16,936 nucleotides of DNA from Planctomycetota bacterium (GTDB lineage: Bacteria > Planctomycetota > Planctomycetia > Pirellulales > Pirellulaceae): positions 1 through 16,936 of the forward strand of contig JAHWKS010000011.1 of NCBI GenBank assembly GCA_019347795.1. Reading direction: 5' to 3'. A program made the position numbers and the translations under genes. The notes under the pieces were generated by a model, which was not told the DNA's origin, ran no database searches, and saw nothing but the letters and a program-made list of their open reading frames with translations. Below, one piece after another: positions 1-7,693 of the stretch. Every line of letters starts with the position of its first letter. Positions within the stretch are counted from its first letter, which is position 1.

Positions 1-1
1 G

Positions 2-1192
2 CAGTTCGAGCAGGCGATCTCGTCGCTGAAGACCGTCGGCGCCAAGGAAGCGGCCAATGCCGCGTGGATGGCCTTCGTCTCCTACAAGCAGCTCGCGGAG
101 AAGACGCCGCGGTTCACCTCCGCCGCCATCGACGTGCTGCAAACAATCAAGCGGGAATTTCCCGGCCACGAGTACGCCAAGAACGCCGATTACCACATCG
201 CCCGCCTCCAGCGCGACTCCGGCTCGCCCGAAGAGGCGATCCGCAATCTGGCGAGCATCCGCCCCGGCGATCCGAACTACCTCACCTCGCGGTACGACTT
301 GTGCGTGCTGCTGCATCAGCAGTGGTCGGAGGCGGAGACGGCCGGCGCCAAAAAGGCCGCACTCGCGCAACTGCAGCGAGCCGCGGATGAGTACCTTCGA
401 GCCGCCGGGGCGCGAGGCGATGCGGAGCGGCAACTGCGGGTGATGCTGCTGGTCGTCGCCGGCGCCCTCGGGAGCGATCCGCCCCACGCGCCGCTTGCCA
501 GGCAGTACGTCGAGCGGGCCGAGTCGTTGAGTGATCGCGTCCCGGTAACCAGCTCGGCCTTGGCCGACTATCACTATCGCGCGCTGCAGTTGGCTCGCAT
601 CGAAAAGGACGAAGAGGCGAGTCTGCGGCACGCCCAGTGGCTGGCGGAGCACGGCCGCGGCTCGGCGTATGAGCTTTCGGCCCTGATCGAGGTCTCACGG
701 GACCTGGAGAAACGCCTCGATGGGGCCTCGGAGTCCGAGCGGGAAAACTTGCACGAAGAGGCCTACGCCGTCTACACTCGATTAGTAGAGCGATTGGGCG
801 GTTCGGCGAGTTCCCAAAGGAACGTGCGGGTCGCCCTATCGCGGCTCGCCGAATACGCCTACGCCACCGGCCGGCACGAAGAAGCCGCGCGGCGCCTGGC
901 GCCGCTGCTGGAGACCGACCCAAAGAACAAGGACTACCTGCGGCGGTCGGGCCTGGCGAACTTCCAATCCGGGAACTTCGAGGCGGCGCTGGCGAACTGG
1001 CGGACCCTCGCCCACGGGCTGGCCCGAGGAAGCGAGGATTGGTTCGAGGCGAAATACTACCAGATCGCCTCGCTGGCCGAGACCGACGCCGATCAAGCCC
1101 GGCTGGCGCTGGAGAATCTGAAACTCTTCTATCCCGATTTCGGCGCCTCCCCCTGGCGGGAAAAATTCGAACTCCTGGCGCAGCAGTTGTAG
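2..1192 (+). CDS. TPR-repeat protein, 5' end cut by the window edge
   Basis: The reading frame is open from the second base of the window, so the true start lies upstream; 396 residues are visible, ending in TAG. The first ATG (position 68) falls inside continuous helical sequence and is unlikely to be the start. The protein is all-helical, with recurring pairs of amphipathic helices typical of tetratricopeptide repeats. The clearest are near visible residues 284-340 (YAYATGRHEEAARRL and FQSGNFEAALANW, with the usual small residues and DP turns). TPR arrays are protein-protein interaction scaffolds, and no enzymatic motif is visible. Because the N-terminus is missing, I cannot say whether it is exported. 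The next gene starts 13 bases downstream, so the two are very probably co-transcribed. The TPR assignment is fairly safe; any specific function would be a guess. Confidence 0.85.
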   Translation, partial: QFEQAISSLKTVGAKEAANAAWMAFVSYKQLAEKTPRFTSAAIDVLQTIKREFPGHEYAKNADYHIARLQRDSGSPEEAIRNLASIRPGDPNYLTSRYDLCVLLHQQWSEAETAGAKKAALAQLQRAADEYLRAAGARGDAERQLRVMLLVVAGALGSDPPHAPLARQYVERAESLSDRVPVTSSALADYHYRALQLARIEKDEEASLRHAQWLAEHGRGSAYELSALIEVSRDLEKRLDGASESERENLHEEAYAVYTRLVERLGGSASSQRNVRVALSRLAEYAYATGRHEEAARRLAPLLETDPKNKDYLRRSGLANFQSGNFEAALANWRTLAHGLARGSEDWFEAKYYQIASLAETDADQARLALENLKLFYPDFGASPWREKFELLAQQL

Positions 1193-1205
1193 GATTACGG
1201 ACTTC

Positions 1206-4200
1206 ATGTCGTCCGTCGAACCATCGCACCCCGACCCGAACTACGAGAACCCGCAGGTGCGGCTCTTTCTCGATCGAGCTTCCGCGGTGGTAGCCCAGTG
1301 CGGCGGTGTGAACGCCAAGAGCCGACTCCTGCTGGGCAAGCTCGCCGAAGAGTTGGGGCTGACGCGGGAGGAGGCGGAGCCGGCCATCCGCACGCTGCTG
1401 TTGGGAAGCGAGGACTTCGGGCCGCCGAAGCGGGGCGCCGGCCGACCTCAGCCCCCTCCGCTGCCGAAGCGGCCGCCCCCGCCGATCCGCGCCGCCAGCG
1501 GGGCGATCGACGCCGTGGTGATCGACGACGACGCGGTGCTGCAAAACTTCATCGATCAGGCCGCCTTCGTGCTGGCCCGGCATGGAGGATTGAACGCCAA
1601 GTCGAGGGTGGTCCTGGAGCAGTTGGCGCGGTCGATGGGGGTCACGCCGCCTGAGATGGACGCGGCCTTGAAGATGCTGCACGAGGCGGAGACCGCCGTG
1701 GAGGTGCTGCCCGAGCCGGCGCCGCCTCCGCCGCCTCCACCCACGGCGTTTTCGCCGCCCGACGACTTGAACCCGTGGGCCGAGCCGCCGGCCGATGCGA
1801 GCGCGCCGCCGCCTGAGTCGGAACCGCCCGCGTCGCCTCCGCCGCCGCCCAAGCCGCGGCCGCAAGAGGTCTATCGCACCTATCTGCACAAGGCGATCGA
1901 CGATCTGCAGCGGCCGCGGATCAACCCCCGCCGCGAACGCCGCCTCGTCGAGCAAGGGACGAACAAGCTGGGACTTTCACCCGCGTTGGCCCGCCACATC
2001 CTGTGTGAAGTGGCCCGCGAGCGGAATGTCGCCGTCGCGTCGCGCGCGGACGATCCGGAGCAACCGCAGCATCCGGAGCAAACGGCGGAGTTCCTCCGCC
2101 GAGCGCGGGCGATCATCGCCGAGCAGCGGGGCGTCACGCTCGCCGGGCAGATCAAGATCACCGCCGCGGCGAATGAGCTGGGCCTCAGCGATGAGGAGCG
2201 GCAGCGGGCAATGGATTTGCTGCAAGAAGGCGCCGCGCCGCAATCGCAGGATCAGATTCGGCGACAGGAGCTGCTGGCGGCCTTTCGCGAGTCGCTTCCT
2301 TCCGCGATCGACGCCTTACCCCGCAAGATCATCACGCCCGACGTGGTGGCGGAGTTGGTGGAGCGCGGCGGCGATCTGCACGGCGTGGAGCGGGACGACG
2401 CCGAGCGAGCGGTGCGCGACGTCGCAGCCGCCCGCGGCGTACGGTTCATCTCGCAGCGGAGCGCGGTGGAGCATCTCACGCGGCGGGTGAGCGAGCGGAT
2501 GGCCGGTTCGCCGGTGCTGCACGACCTCGACCGCAAGCGGATGTTCGCCGAAGGCGCCCAGTGGGGCTTGGCCGGCGCCGACGTGGAGGCGGTCGTTCAC
2601 GAGCAAGTCGAGATCAACCGCCAGGCGCACGCCGCCAGGCGACGCCGGGCCGGAATGTTCGCCGCCCTCGCCGGCGCCGCGCTGTTCGCTCTGGCCGCTT
2701 CCGGGGGCGCATGGGTGCTGCTGCGGAGCATGAGCTCGTCTCCCGCGACTCCCGGTGACGCGACCGAAGTGGCGACCGCCGGCGAAGGGGGCGCGTCGCC
2801 GGAAGCCGCGCCTCCCCCGGCCGATCACTGGTGGGACGTGGATCTCTCGGTGGCGATGGCCCGGGCGGAAACGGAGTTGCCGTCGCTCCGCTTCGCGCTG
2901 GAGCAGGTGCGATCGCACTCCGCGGACACGCGGGCACAAGCTTACGCGAAGCTCGTCGCCGGGCTGCCGCGGACGATCGACAGCCGCACGGCTTCCGCGG
3001 TTCACAAAGAGATCCTCACCGGCTGCTACGCGCTCGATCCCTCGGACAAGGCCGCGGCCCGGCTCCGCGAGCGTCTTCTGGAGAAGATCCCCGCTTCGAC
3101 CGACCCGCTTCCGCCGGACGATCGCCTGTTCCGCGAAGCGTACGCGGCGGCGCAGATCGCGGCGTCGGCCATCACGCGAGACAGCGTTTCCGAAACACGA
3201 TCCGACGAGATGCTGCGTTCGCTGGCGCGAATTGTAGGCATGTCGGTGGATCCGGAGTGGCAGGAGGCGGAGCTCTATCGTCAGAGCATGGCGGCCCTGA
3301 CGGAGACGCTGTATCGGCTGGTCATCAACGCGGCGCCGTCTCAGCCCCTTGCCGTGCATGCTCTTCACGCCTTCCTTGCCGGCGAGGCGCGGCGATGGCT
3401 CGACATCTCCGCATGGGAGCGTCTCGACGCCCAATTCCTGCAGGCGGTCTTGCCCGTCGCCGAGGATGCCTGGGGCGAATATCGCGAGGTGATCCTGCGG
3501 GTTGTGAACTCGGCCGATCCGGCCACTGTGTTGCAGGCGGTGGAAATCCTGGAGCGGGTGCGGGATGAGTCGCTGCGGTATTTCCTCGCCACAGCGCTCT
3601 CGCGGCGCATCGGCCAGGCGAGGGCGGGGCCACCGCCCGAGGAGGTCGCGGAGGCGGTCCGCGAGCGGTTCGGCGCCAAGGTCACTTCCGCCGACCGCGC
3701 CGAAGATGCGGTGCGGCGTTTTTCCGGCGAGGCGGACGAGGCGATCGCGCGCATCTCGGCCGGTCCCGACGAAACACTGCAGCTCCTGGAAGAGACGGCC
3801 CGGCTGGCGCGGCTGGCGGCGATGGGATGTGCGCTCTCGCAAGGGGAGTTGGGGCGCGCCGCATTCGACGAGTTAGCGGAGGCTGAGTCGATCTCGCTGG
3901 AGAAGATATCGGCGGAGGCGTCCTCGCCGCCGCGCGCGTCCTCCGACGCGGTGACCGAAGCCCGGGAGCGGGTCGTAAGCCGGTACGTGGAAAGCCTCGG
4001 CCGGTCCAGCCATCCCGTCCCGCGAACCGGCTTTCTGCGCGGCATCGCCGAGAACGCTCCCCACCTGAACGAGCTCGAGCCGGAGCAGGGCGAGGTCATC
4101 GCCGAGTATCTGCTCGCGCCCAAATCCAATGAGGAGCGCGAGGCGATCGCCGGCTTCATCCCGCAAGTGGCGAAGTGGAAGGCGGTGCGGCTGGCGATGG

Positions 4201-4805
4201 CGGACCTGGTCGCCGACACGCCGGTGCGGCAGGACCTGGTGCAGGACGTGGTCGGCCTGGCGCTAGGCGGAGCGCCGGAGATCGCCGCCGAGGACAACTG
4301 GCGAAAACAACTGCGGCGAGCGCTGATGCGGTCGGCGCTGGAGCGCGGCTTCGCGGCGCCCAGCAGTCATCCCCACGACGCGGCGCAAGAGGAGATTCTT
4401 GCGTCGTATCAATCGCAGGCGCAGACGCTCGGCGTCCCGGCCGCGGCGTACTCTTCCGCGACCTCGCCCGCGGCCGTGCTCGAGGCGATGATCCAGCACA
4501 CGGCCGCGCGGCTGAGCGGCGCCGGGGACGAGGACGATCGCCGGTTTCTCACATCGATCCCGCATCGCCTTCAAGTCGCCGAGTACCTGGGCGACAACGA
4601 TCTCCGCCGGCTGGCGCTCTTGGAGCGAGTTTGGCTGCGGCTTCTGGCGATCGACGTCGCCGAAAGCCATACCGACCGCGCTGCCGACGCTGGTGCGATC
4701 ATCCAGTCCATCCACGAAGCGGATAGCGCCGCGCCAAACGTGCTTGTGCAGGCCCGCAGTGGACAAGCAGCCCTGGTGCGCATGTGGAGGCTTCGCGTCG
4801 AATGA
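1206..4805 (+). CDS. Large single-span membrane protein: six repeated helical modules inside, long helical domain outside
   Basis: This 1199-residue protein matches no family I can name. The N-terminal 475 residues hold about six copies of a 48-55-residue helical module, at roughly 18-66, 110-158, 223-275, 293-345, 355-412 and 420-472. The first two share GG(V/L)NAKSR followed by LA..(L/M)G(L/V)T; the later ones are more diverged. Residues 163-218 form a proline-rich linker. One hydrophobic segment lies at about 484-508, just after an Arg-rich stretch (AARRRRAG), so by the positive-inside rule the modules are cytoplasmic and the last 690 residues are outside. That outer part is almost entirely helical and could be a solenoid. 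The ATG at 1206 has a weak AGGA 11 bases upstream. It follows the TPR gene by 13 bases, and its TGA overlaps the next gene's ATG. I infer a scaffold or signal-relay role; no catalytic motif is seen. Confidence 0.85.
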   Translation: MSSVEPSHPDPNYENPQVRLFLDRASAVVAQCGGVNAKSRLLLGKLAEELGLTREEAEPAIRTLLLGSEDFGPPKRGAGRPQPPPLPKRPPPPIRAASGAIDAVVIDDDAVLQNFIDQAAFVLARHGGLNAKSRVVLEQLARSMGVTPPEMDAALKMLHEAETAVEVLPEPAPPPPPPPTAFSPPDDLNPWAEPPADASAPPPESEPPASPPPPPKPRPQEVYRTYLHKAIDDLQRPRINPRRERRLVEQGTNKLGLSPALARHILCEVARERNVAVASRADDPEQPQHPEQTAEFLRRARAIIAEQRGVTLAGQIKITAAANELGLSDEERQRAMDLLQEGAAPQSQDQIRRQELLAAFRESLPSAIDALPRKIITPDVVAELVERGGDLHGVERDDAERAVRDVAAARGVRFISQRSAVEHLTRRVSERMAGSPVLHDLDRKRMFAEGAQWGLAGADVEAVVHEQVEINRQAHAARRRRAGMFAALAGAALFALAASGGAWVLLRSMSSSPATPGDATEVATAGEGGASPEAAPPPADHWWDVDLSVAMARAETELPSLRFALEQVRSHSADTRAQAYAKLVAGLPRTIDSRTASAVHKEILTGCYALDPSDKAAARLRERLLEKIPASTDPLPPDDRLFREAYAAAQIAASAITRDSVSETRSDEMLRSLARIVGMSVDPEWQEAELYRQSMAALTETLYRLVINAAPSQPLAVHALHAFLAGEARRWLDISAWERLDAQFLQAVLPVAEDAWGEYREVILRVVNSADPATVLQAVEILERVRDESLRYFLATALSRRIGQARAGPPPEEVAEAVRERFGAKVTSADRAEDAVRRFSGEADEAIARISAGPDETLQLLEETARLARLAAMGCALSQGELGRAAFDELAEAESISLEKISAEASSPPRASSDAVTEARERVVSRYVESLGRSSHPVPRTGFLRGIAENAPHLNELEPEQGEVIAEYLLAPKSNEEREAIAGFIPQVAKWKAVRLAMADLVADTPVRQDLVQDVVGLALGGAPEIAAEDNWRKQLRRALMRSALERGFAAPSSHPHDAAQEEILASYQSQAQTLGVPAAAYSSATSPAAVLEAMIQHTAARLSGAGDEDDRRFLTSIPHRLQVAEYLGDNDLRRLALLERVWLRLLAIDVAESHTDRAADAGAIIQSIHEADSAAPNVLVQARSGQAALVRMWRLRVE

Positions 4806-5689
4806 TCGCTATGAACCTTCAACGCTGGCTCATCGCCGCGTGCGTTCTTCTCGCGACGTGTGCGTCCGCGCAGGCGGTGACGATCTTCGAGCGCGGCAAG
4901 ACCGAGCCGACGCGCGGCCGGCTGGTGCGGGAGACGGCGCTGCACGTCACGATCGACGAAGTCCTCCCCGACGGCCGGACCCGCGAGCGGGTGATTCCCC
5001 GCACCGTCATCGAAGACATGATCGATCCGGTTTCCGCGGAGCGGCTGAAATCGCTCTCGCCCGACAATCCGCAGGCGTATCGCAACTACGCGGAAGAGCT
5101 GGCCGAGAAGCGGATCGACCCCGACGCGCGGGCGGCGGCCATCCGGCTCTACCTCATCGCGGCGCATCTGGCCCCCGAAGATCTGGCGCGAAGCTGCCTG
5201 CTGGGGATGACCGCCCTGGCCCGCACGCCGGCGGAGGAGCGGAAGTTCCGCGCGATGGCCTACCTGTACGATCCCGACCACGATCGCCGGCTGCTGCGGG
5301 AAGCCGCCGCGAGCGAGGCGCCCGCAGCCCCCAGCGAAGCCCGCGACGGCCTGGTCCGGGCGCTCCAGCTTCGCCGGCAGGGGAACCGCCGCGCCGCGAT
5401 TCTGAACGTCGAGCGGACCGCGGTGAAGGAGGAGTTGTCGAAGCACGCGGACGTGCTCACGTACGAGGAATTCGCTCAGCCCGGCCTCCCCGATGAGCTG
5501 TTAAGCAAGATCGTCGGCCTGGAGCTGGCCCTGGAGTCGGGCGAAGCGGCGTCCGCCGGCTCATCCCGCTGGTCGCAACTCATCGTCGCCGACCAGACCG
5601 CCCCGATCCCCTCGCTCACGCTGGAAACCCTCACCGAGTTCGACCCCCGTCGCACCCTCTACCGCAACGGAAAATGGGTCGCGCCGTAA
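4802..5689 (+). CDS. Exported protein of unknown function, third gene of the operon
   Basis: The gene is 295 residues from the ATG at 4802, chosen because that ATG overlaps the previous stop as ATGA and has GGAGG 11 bases upstream. An in-frame ATG at 4784 would lengthen the overlap, and another at 4811 would begin directly at the signal peptide. The N-terminus is a clear Sec signal peptide (NLQRWLIAACVLLATCASAQA), so the product is extracytoplasmic. The next 50 residues look beta-rich (GRLVRETALHVTIDEVL, then RVIPRTVIEDM), a pattern I associate with small secreted planctomycete proteins. Residues from about 85 are helical and Ala/Arg-rich, perhaps a degenerate TPR. No active-site motif is visible. 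Tight coupling to the membrane gene suggests it works with that protein's external domain; this is inference. Confidence 0.85.
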   Translation: MIAMNLQRWLIAACVLLATCASAQAVTIFERGKTEPTRGRLVRETALHVTIDEVLPDGRTRERVIPRTVIEDMIDPVSAERLKSLSPDNPQAYRNYAEELAEKRIDPDARAAAIRLYLIAAHLAPEDLARSCLLGMTALARTPAEERKFRAMAYLYDPDHDRRLLREAAASEAPAAPSEARDGLVRALQLRRQGNRRAAILNVERTAVKEELSKHADVLTYEEFAQPGLPDELLSKIVGLELALESGEAASAGSSRWSQLIVADQTAPIPSLTLETLTEFDPRRTLYRNGKWVAP

Positions 5690-5692
5690 CGT

Positions 5693-6745
5693 CTACTCCG
5701 CCGGTTCGATGCGGAAGCGGAGGTGGGCGGGGTCGGCGGCGACTTGGAAGCCGGTGAAGGCGGCGCGGCTGATCTGGGCGCCGAGGTCTTCGCCTTCCGG
5801 CGGAAGGATGTGCGCCTCCACGTCGCGGAGCACGTGCGGGCCGAAGCGAATGGACGCCAGCAGGATTCGCCGCGTGCTCAACCGGCGCCGGCCGTCGAAG
5901 GTCAGCGACACGACCGGCGCGTCGGCCGGAGGAGCCAGTCCCGACGCTTGGGCGATGCTGGCGGTGATCACCGTCGGCTCGCTGCTGTCGCGCCAGGTGA
6001 AGGTGACCGGGGCCGCTTCGTTCAGGATGCCGCCCAGTCGGACCTTGCCGCTTTGCAGGTAGAGCGGCTGGGGCTGAGCGTAGACAAACTCCTCGTACTC
6101 CTTCAGGCGCCGCAGGTCGGAGGAGTAGTCCTTGAGCGGCCCCAGGCGGTGCTCTCCCGCCAGTTGCGAGAGCGCCTCGGCGACCTCGTGGTTCTGCCGC
6201 AGCGCCTCATATTCGCCAGCCAGCGCCATCGCGTCTTCCCGCGCCGCATAGGCGCCCAGCAGGATCGCGTGACGGGAATTCGTCATGTCGATCAGATGCG
6301 GCTGAACCCACGGGGCGCCGCCGAGCTTCTCCGGCGGCACGGCCAGCGAATCCATCTTCTTGAGCGATTGCTCCATCTGCTTGCGCTGCGGGTCGCTGGG
6401 GGAAAGCTCCTTGATCTTCTTGCGGAACGTCTCTTCCAGCGCCTGCCGCTGGGCCCACAGCAGGCGGTTTCGCTCCCGCGCGTCTACGACCGCTTCGCCT
6501 ACCTTACGCGCGTGATCGACGACCTTCGGCAAATGGGAAAGCCGTCTTCGCAATTCGCTTTCCCGTGGAGTGATCCATACTTCGCCCCGGGTGCGCCGCG
6601 AGAGGCCGAACTCGCGCTGGAGGACTTCCTCCGCCGGCGACGGCGCGGCGGCCGCGCCGGGCAGCGCGCAAAAAACGGCTTGGAGCGAGAGAAACGCTCC
6701 GATCGCTTGTGCCGGCCAAGGGGGCGAACGCCGGGAGCGCAGCAT
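5693..6745 (-). CDS. Exported coiled-coil protein with a degenerate retropepsin-like domain
   Basis: The chosen start (ATG at 6745) gives 350 residues and a signal peptide ending near AAAA at 34. Upstream in-frame ATGs at 6808 and 6805 fall on the -10 box of the likely promoter, which argues against them. Residues 61-223 are charged and helical, probably coiled coil. Residues 232-347 follow the retropepsin-like (clan AA) aspartic protease pattern: a G..G-strand, an F-x(n)-TVIT strand, (A)xxxGL, a DGRRRLSTRR strand, VLRDVEAHILP, and LGAQISRAAF where active members have LLGxxFL. At the expected catalytic D-T/S-G position the sequence reads TWRDSSEP (250-257), so the Gly, and perhaps the properly placed Asp, is missing. 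I infer a non-catalytic binding domain. The gene converges with the preceding operon with 3 bases between stop codons. The fold assignment is from memory of the family and moderately secure. Confidence 0.8.
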   Translation of the reverse strand: MLRSRRSPPWPAQAIGAFLSLQAVFCALPGAAAAPSPAEEVLQREFGLSRRTRGEVWITPRESELRRRLSHLPKVVDHARKVGEAVVDARERNRLLWAQRQALEETFRKKIKELSPSDPQRKQMEQSLKKMDSLAVPPEKLGGAPWVQPHLIDMTNSRHAILLGAYAAREDAMALAGEYEALRQNHEVAEALSQLAGEHRLGPLKDYSSDLRRLKEYEEFVYAQPQPLYLQSGKVRLGGILNEAAPVTFTWRDSSEPTVITASIAQASGLAPPADAPVVSLTFDGRRRLSTRRILLASIRFGPHVLRDVEAHILPPEGEDLGAQISRAAFTGFQVAADPAHLRFRIEPAE

Positions 6746-6803
6746 GGAGGGGCAAGAGGACGAGAGTAGCGATAGCCCGCACGCAGATGCGGCGTTACGA
6801 ACC

Positions 6804-6833
6804 ATCATACTCCGCACAATTCGCCGTGTGCAA
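6804..6833 (-). promoter_or_regulatory. Probable housekeeping-type promoter for the degenerate retropepsin gene
   Basis: On the minus strand, TTGCAC (6828-6833) is followed after 18 bases by TATGAT (6804-6809), close to the sigma-70 consensus. Transcription would start near 6797, leaving a leader of about 50 bases before the ATG at 6745. This placement helps to decide the start of that gene. Confidence 0.6.
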
Positions 6834-6966
6834 CGCGGCGTCAACGGCGCCGGCGCGGGCGCCGATAATACAGACGCCCGGCGATAGGCGTTGCATGACA
6901 ACCAAAGTCGGCGTTCGCTCCGCGAAAGGCGAGCTAGGCTGGCACGAAACCGGAAGGAAACGCGAC

Positions 6967-7212
6967 ATGTGGCGATCGTTTTTCTTGGCCATCGGCATCT
7001 TTCTGTGTATCCTGGGGGTCGAGTCCCTGGCGATTGAGAAGGCCGTGCTGCACTCCCAGCAGGCGCCGGCCTCGACGACGGGGCAGTTCACGCGAAGCGC
7101 GCCGGCGCGGGAGATCACGCCGCCCGAGTGGGCCCCTTGGACGCTGATGTCCTCCGGCGTGGTGGTGCTGTTGTACTCCTTCACCATTCCCCGCCGCGTG
7201 CGGCAGTCGTAA
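6967..7212 (+). CDS. Small two-helix membrane protein, unknown function
   Basis: The product has 81 residues. The start at 6967 is supported by GGAAGGA ending 8 bases upstream and by the immediate membrane segment. Residues 4-22 (SFFLAIGIFLCILGVESLA) form the first hydrophobic helix, residues 28-55 a polar Pro/Thr/Ser-rich loop, and residues 58-73 (PWTLMSSGVVVLLYSF) the second helix, followed by a basic tail (PRRVRQS). This favours a hairpin with both ends cytoplasmic and the loop outside. I recall similar short proteins in other planctomycetes but cannot name a family. The next gene begins 6 bases after its stop, so they are likely co-transcribed. An in-frame ATG at 6895 would add an implausible polar extension. 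Confidence 0.75.
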   Translation: MWRSFFLAIGIFLCILGVESLAIEKAVLHSQQAPASTTGQFTRSAPAREITPPEWAPWTLMSSGVVVLLYSFTIPRRVRQS

Positions 7213-7218
7213 CCGCTT

Positions 7219-7632
7219 ATGCGTGCGTTTCGCGTCGCCGTTTACGGCCGGCCGACCGGCGCGGCGCCGGGACCGAAGCTTTCGCTGAACGGCGGCGAAG
7301 TCGAAACACTGCGGCTCATGGCCGCGCCCGCTCCGCTGCCGGTGACGTTCGAGGAGGCGGAGGCGGCGCTTTCCCGGCTTCCGCGGCTGTACTTTGAGCC
7401 GGATGGCTCCTTCGGCTGGTACGCGCCGCCTGACGATGCTCGCTGGGAAGTCGGCGGAATGCTTTACGATCGCGGCGAGTGTGTCGCGTACGCCGAGTTG
7501 CGCGGGACCTGCACGGCGGCGGCGTTTCGCGAGTTGCTCGACGCCCTCGGCCAGAGCCGATCGCCGCTGTTGGTGCAAATCCTGACGCCGGGCGCCTTTC
7601 TCGATCCCGAAGAGTTCTGCCGCTTGCTGTAA
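7219..7632 (+). CDS. Hypothetical 137-residue soluble protein
   Basis: The gene starts with ATG 6 bases after the preceding stop and has no evident Shine-Dalgarno site, which suggests translational coupling. There is no signal peptide or membrane segment, so the product is probably cytoplasmic. The sequence alternates strands and helices: FRVAVYGRP at the start, a central RLYFEPDGSFGWY segment, WEVGGMLYDR, AYAELRGTC, a helix from about residue 96 (TAAAFRELLDALG), and a final strand/helix LLVQILTPGAFLDPEEFCRLL. Codon usage and periodicity match the neighbouring genes. I do not recognise a domain or catalytic signature. Its position between a tiny membrane protein and the ComEA-like gene gives no firm clue. 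Confidence 0.75.
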   Translation: MRAFRVAVYGRPTGAAPGPKLSLNGGEVETLRLMAAPAPLPVTFEEAEAALSRLPRLYFEPDGSFGWYAPPDDARWEVGGMLYDRGECVAYAELRGTCTAAAFRELLDALGQSRSPLLVQILTPGAFLDPEEFCRLL

Positions 7633-7654
7633 TGCTCGGAGGACGCCGTATACT
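7624..7654 (+). promoter_or_regulatory. Possible promoter for the ComEA-like gene
   Basis: TTGCTG (7624-7629) and TATACT (7649-7654) are separated by 19 bases, slightly longer than ideal. Transcription would start near 7661, about 33 bases before the TTG start codon. The -35 box lies inside the end of the preceding gene. Weak evidence. Confidence 0.3.
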
Positions 7655-7693
7655 TAAGAATGTGGGCGCATCCACCCGACGAACGACTGCCCC

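Noticed and set aside
282..1955. A 557-codon minus-strand open frame spanning the first two genes
   Set aside because: It consists of Arg/Pro/Gly-rich low-complexity sequence and crosses the boundary of two real genes.
2316..3842. A 508-codon minus-strand open frame within the large membrane protein gene
   Set aside because: It is a mirror of the coding frame, basic and low in structure, with a plausible real gene on the other strand.
6846..6863. GGCGCC-containing inverted repeat, sharing an 11-base string with the palindrome at 16746
   Set aside because: The string is pure G/C and likely to recur by chance in this genome; two occurrences are not evidence of a shared operator.
6941..6958. 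TGGCAC resembling the -24 element of a sigma-54 promoter upstream of the small membrane protein
   Set aside because: No TTGC-type -12 element follows at the required distance.
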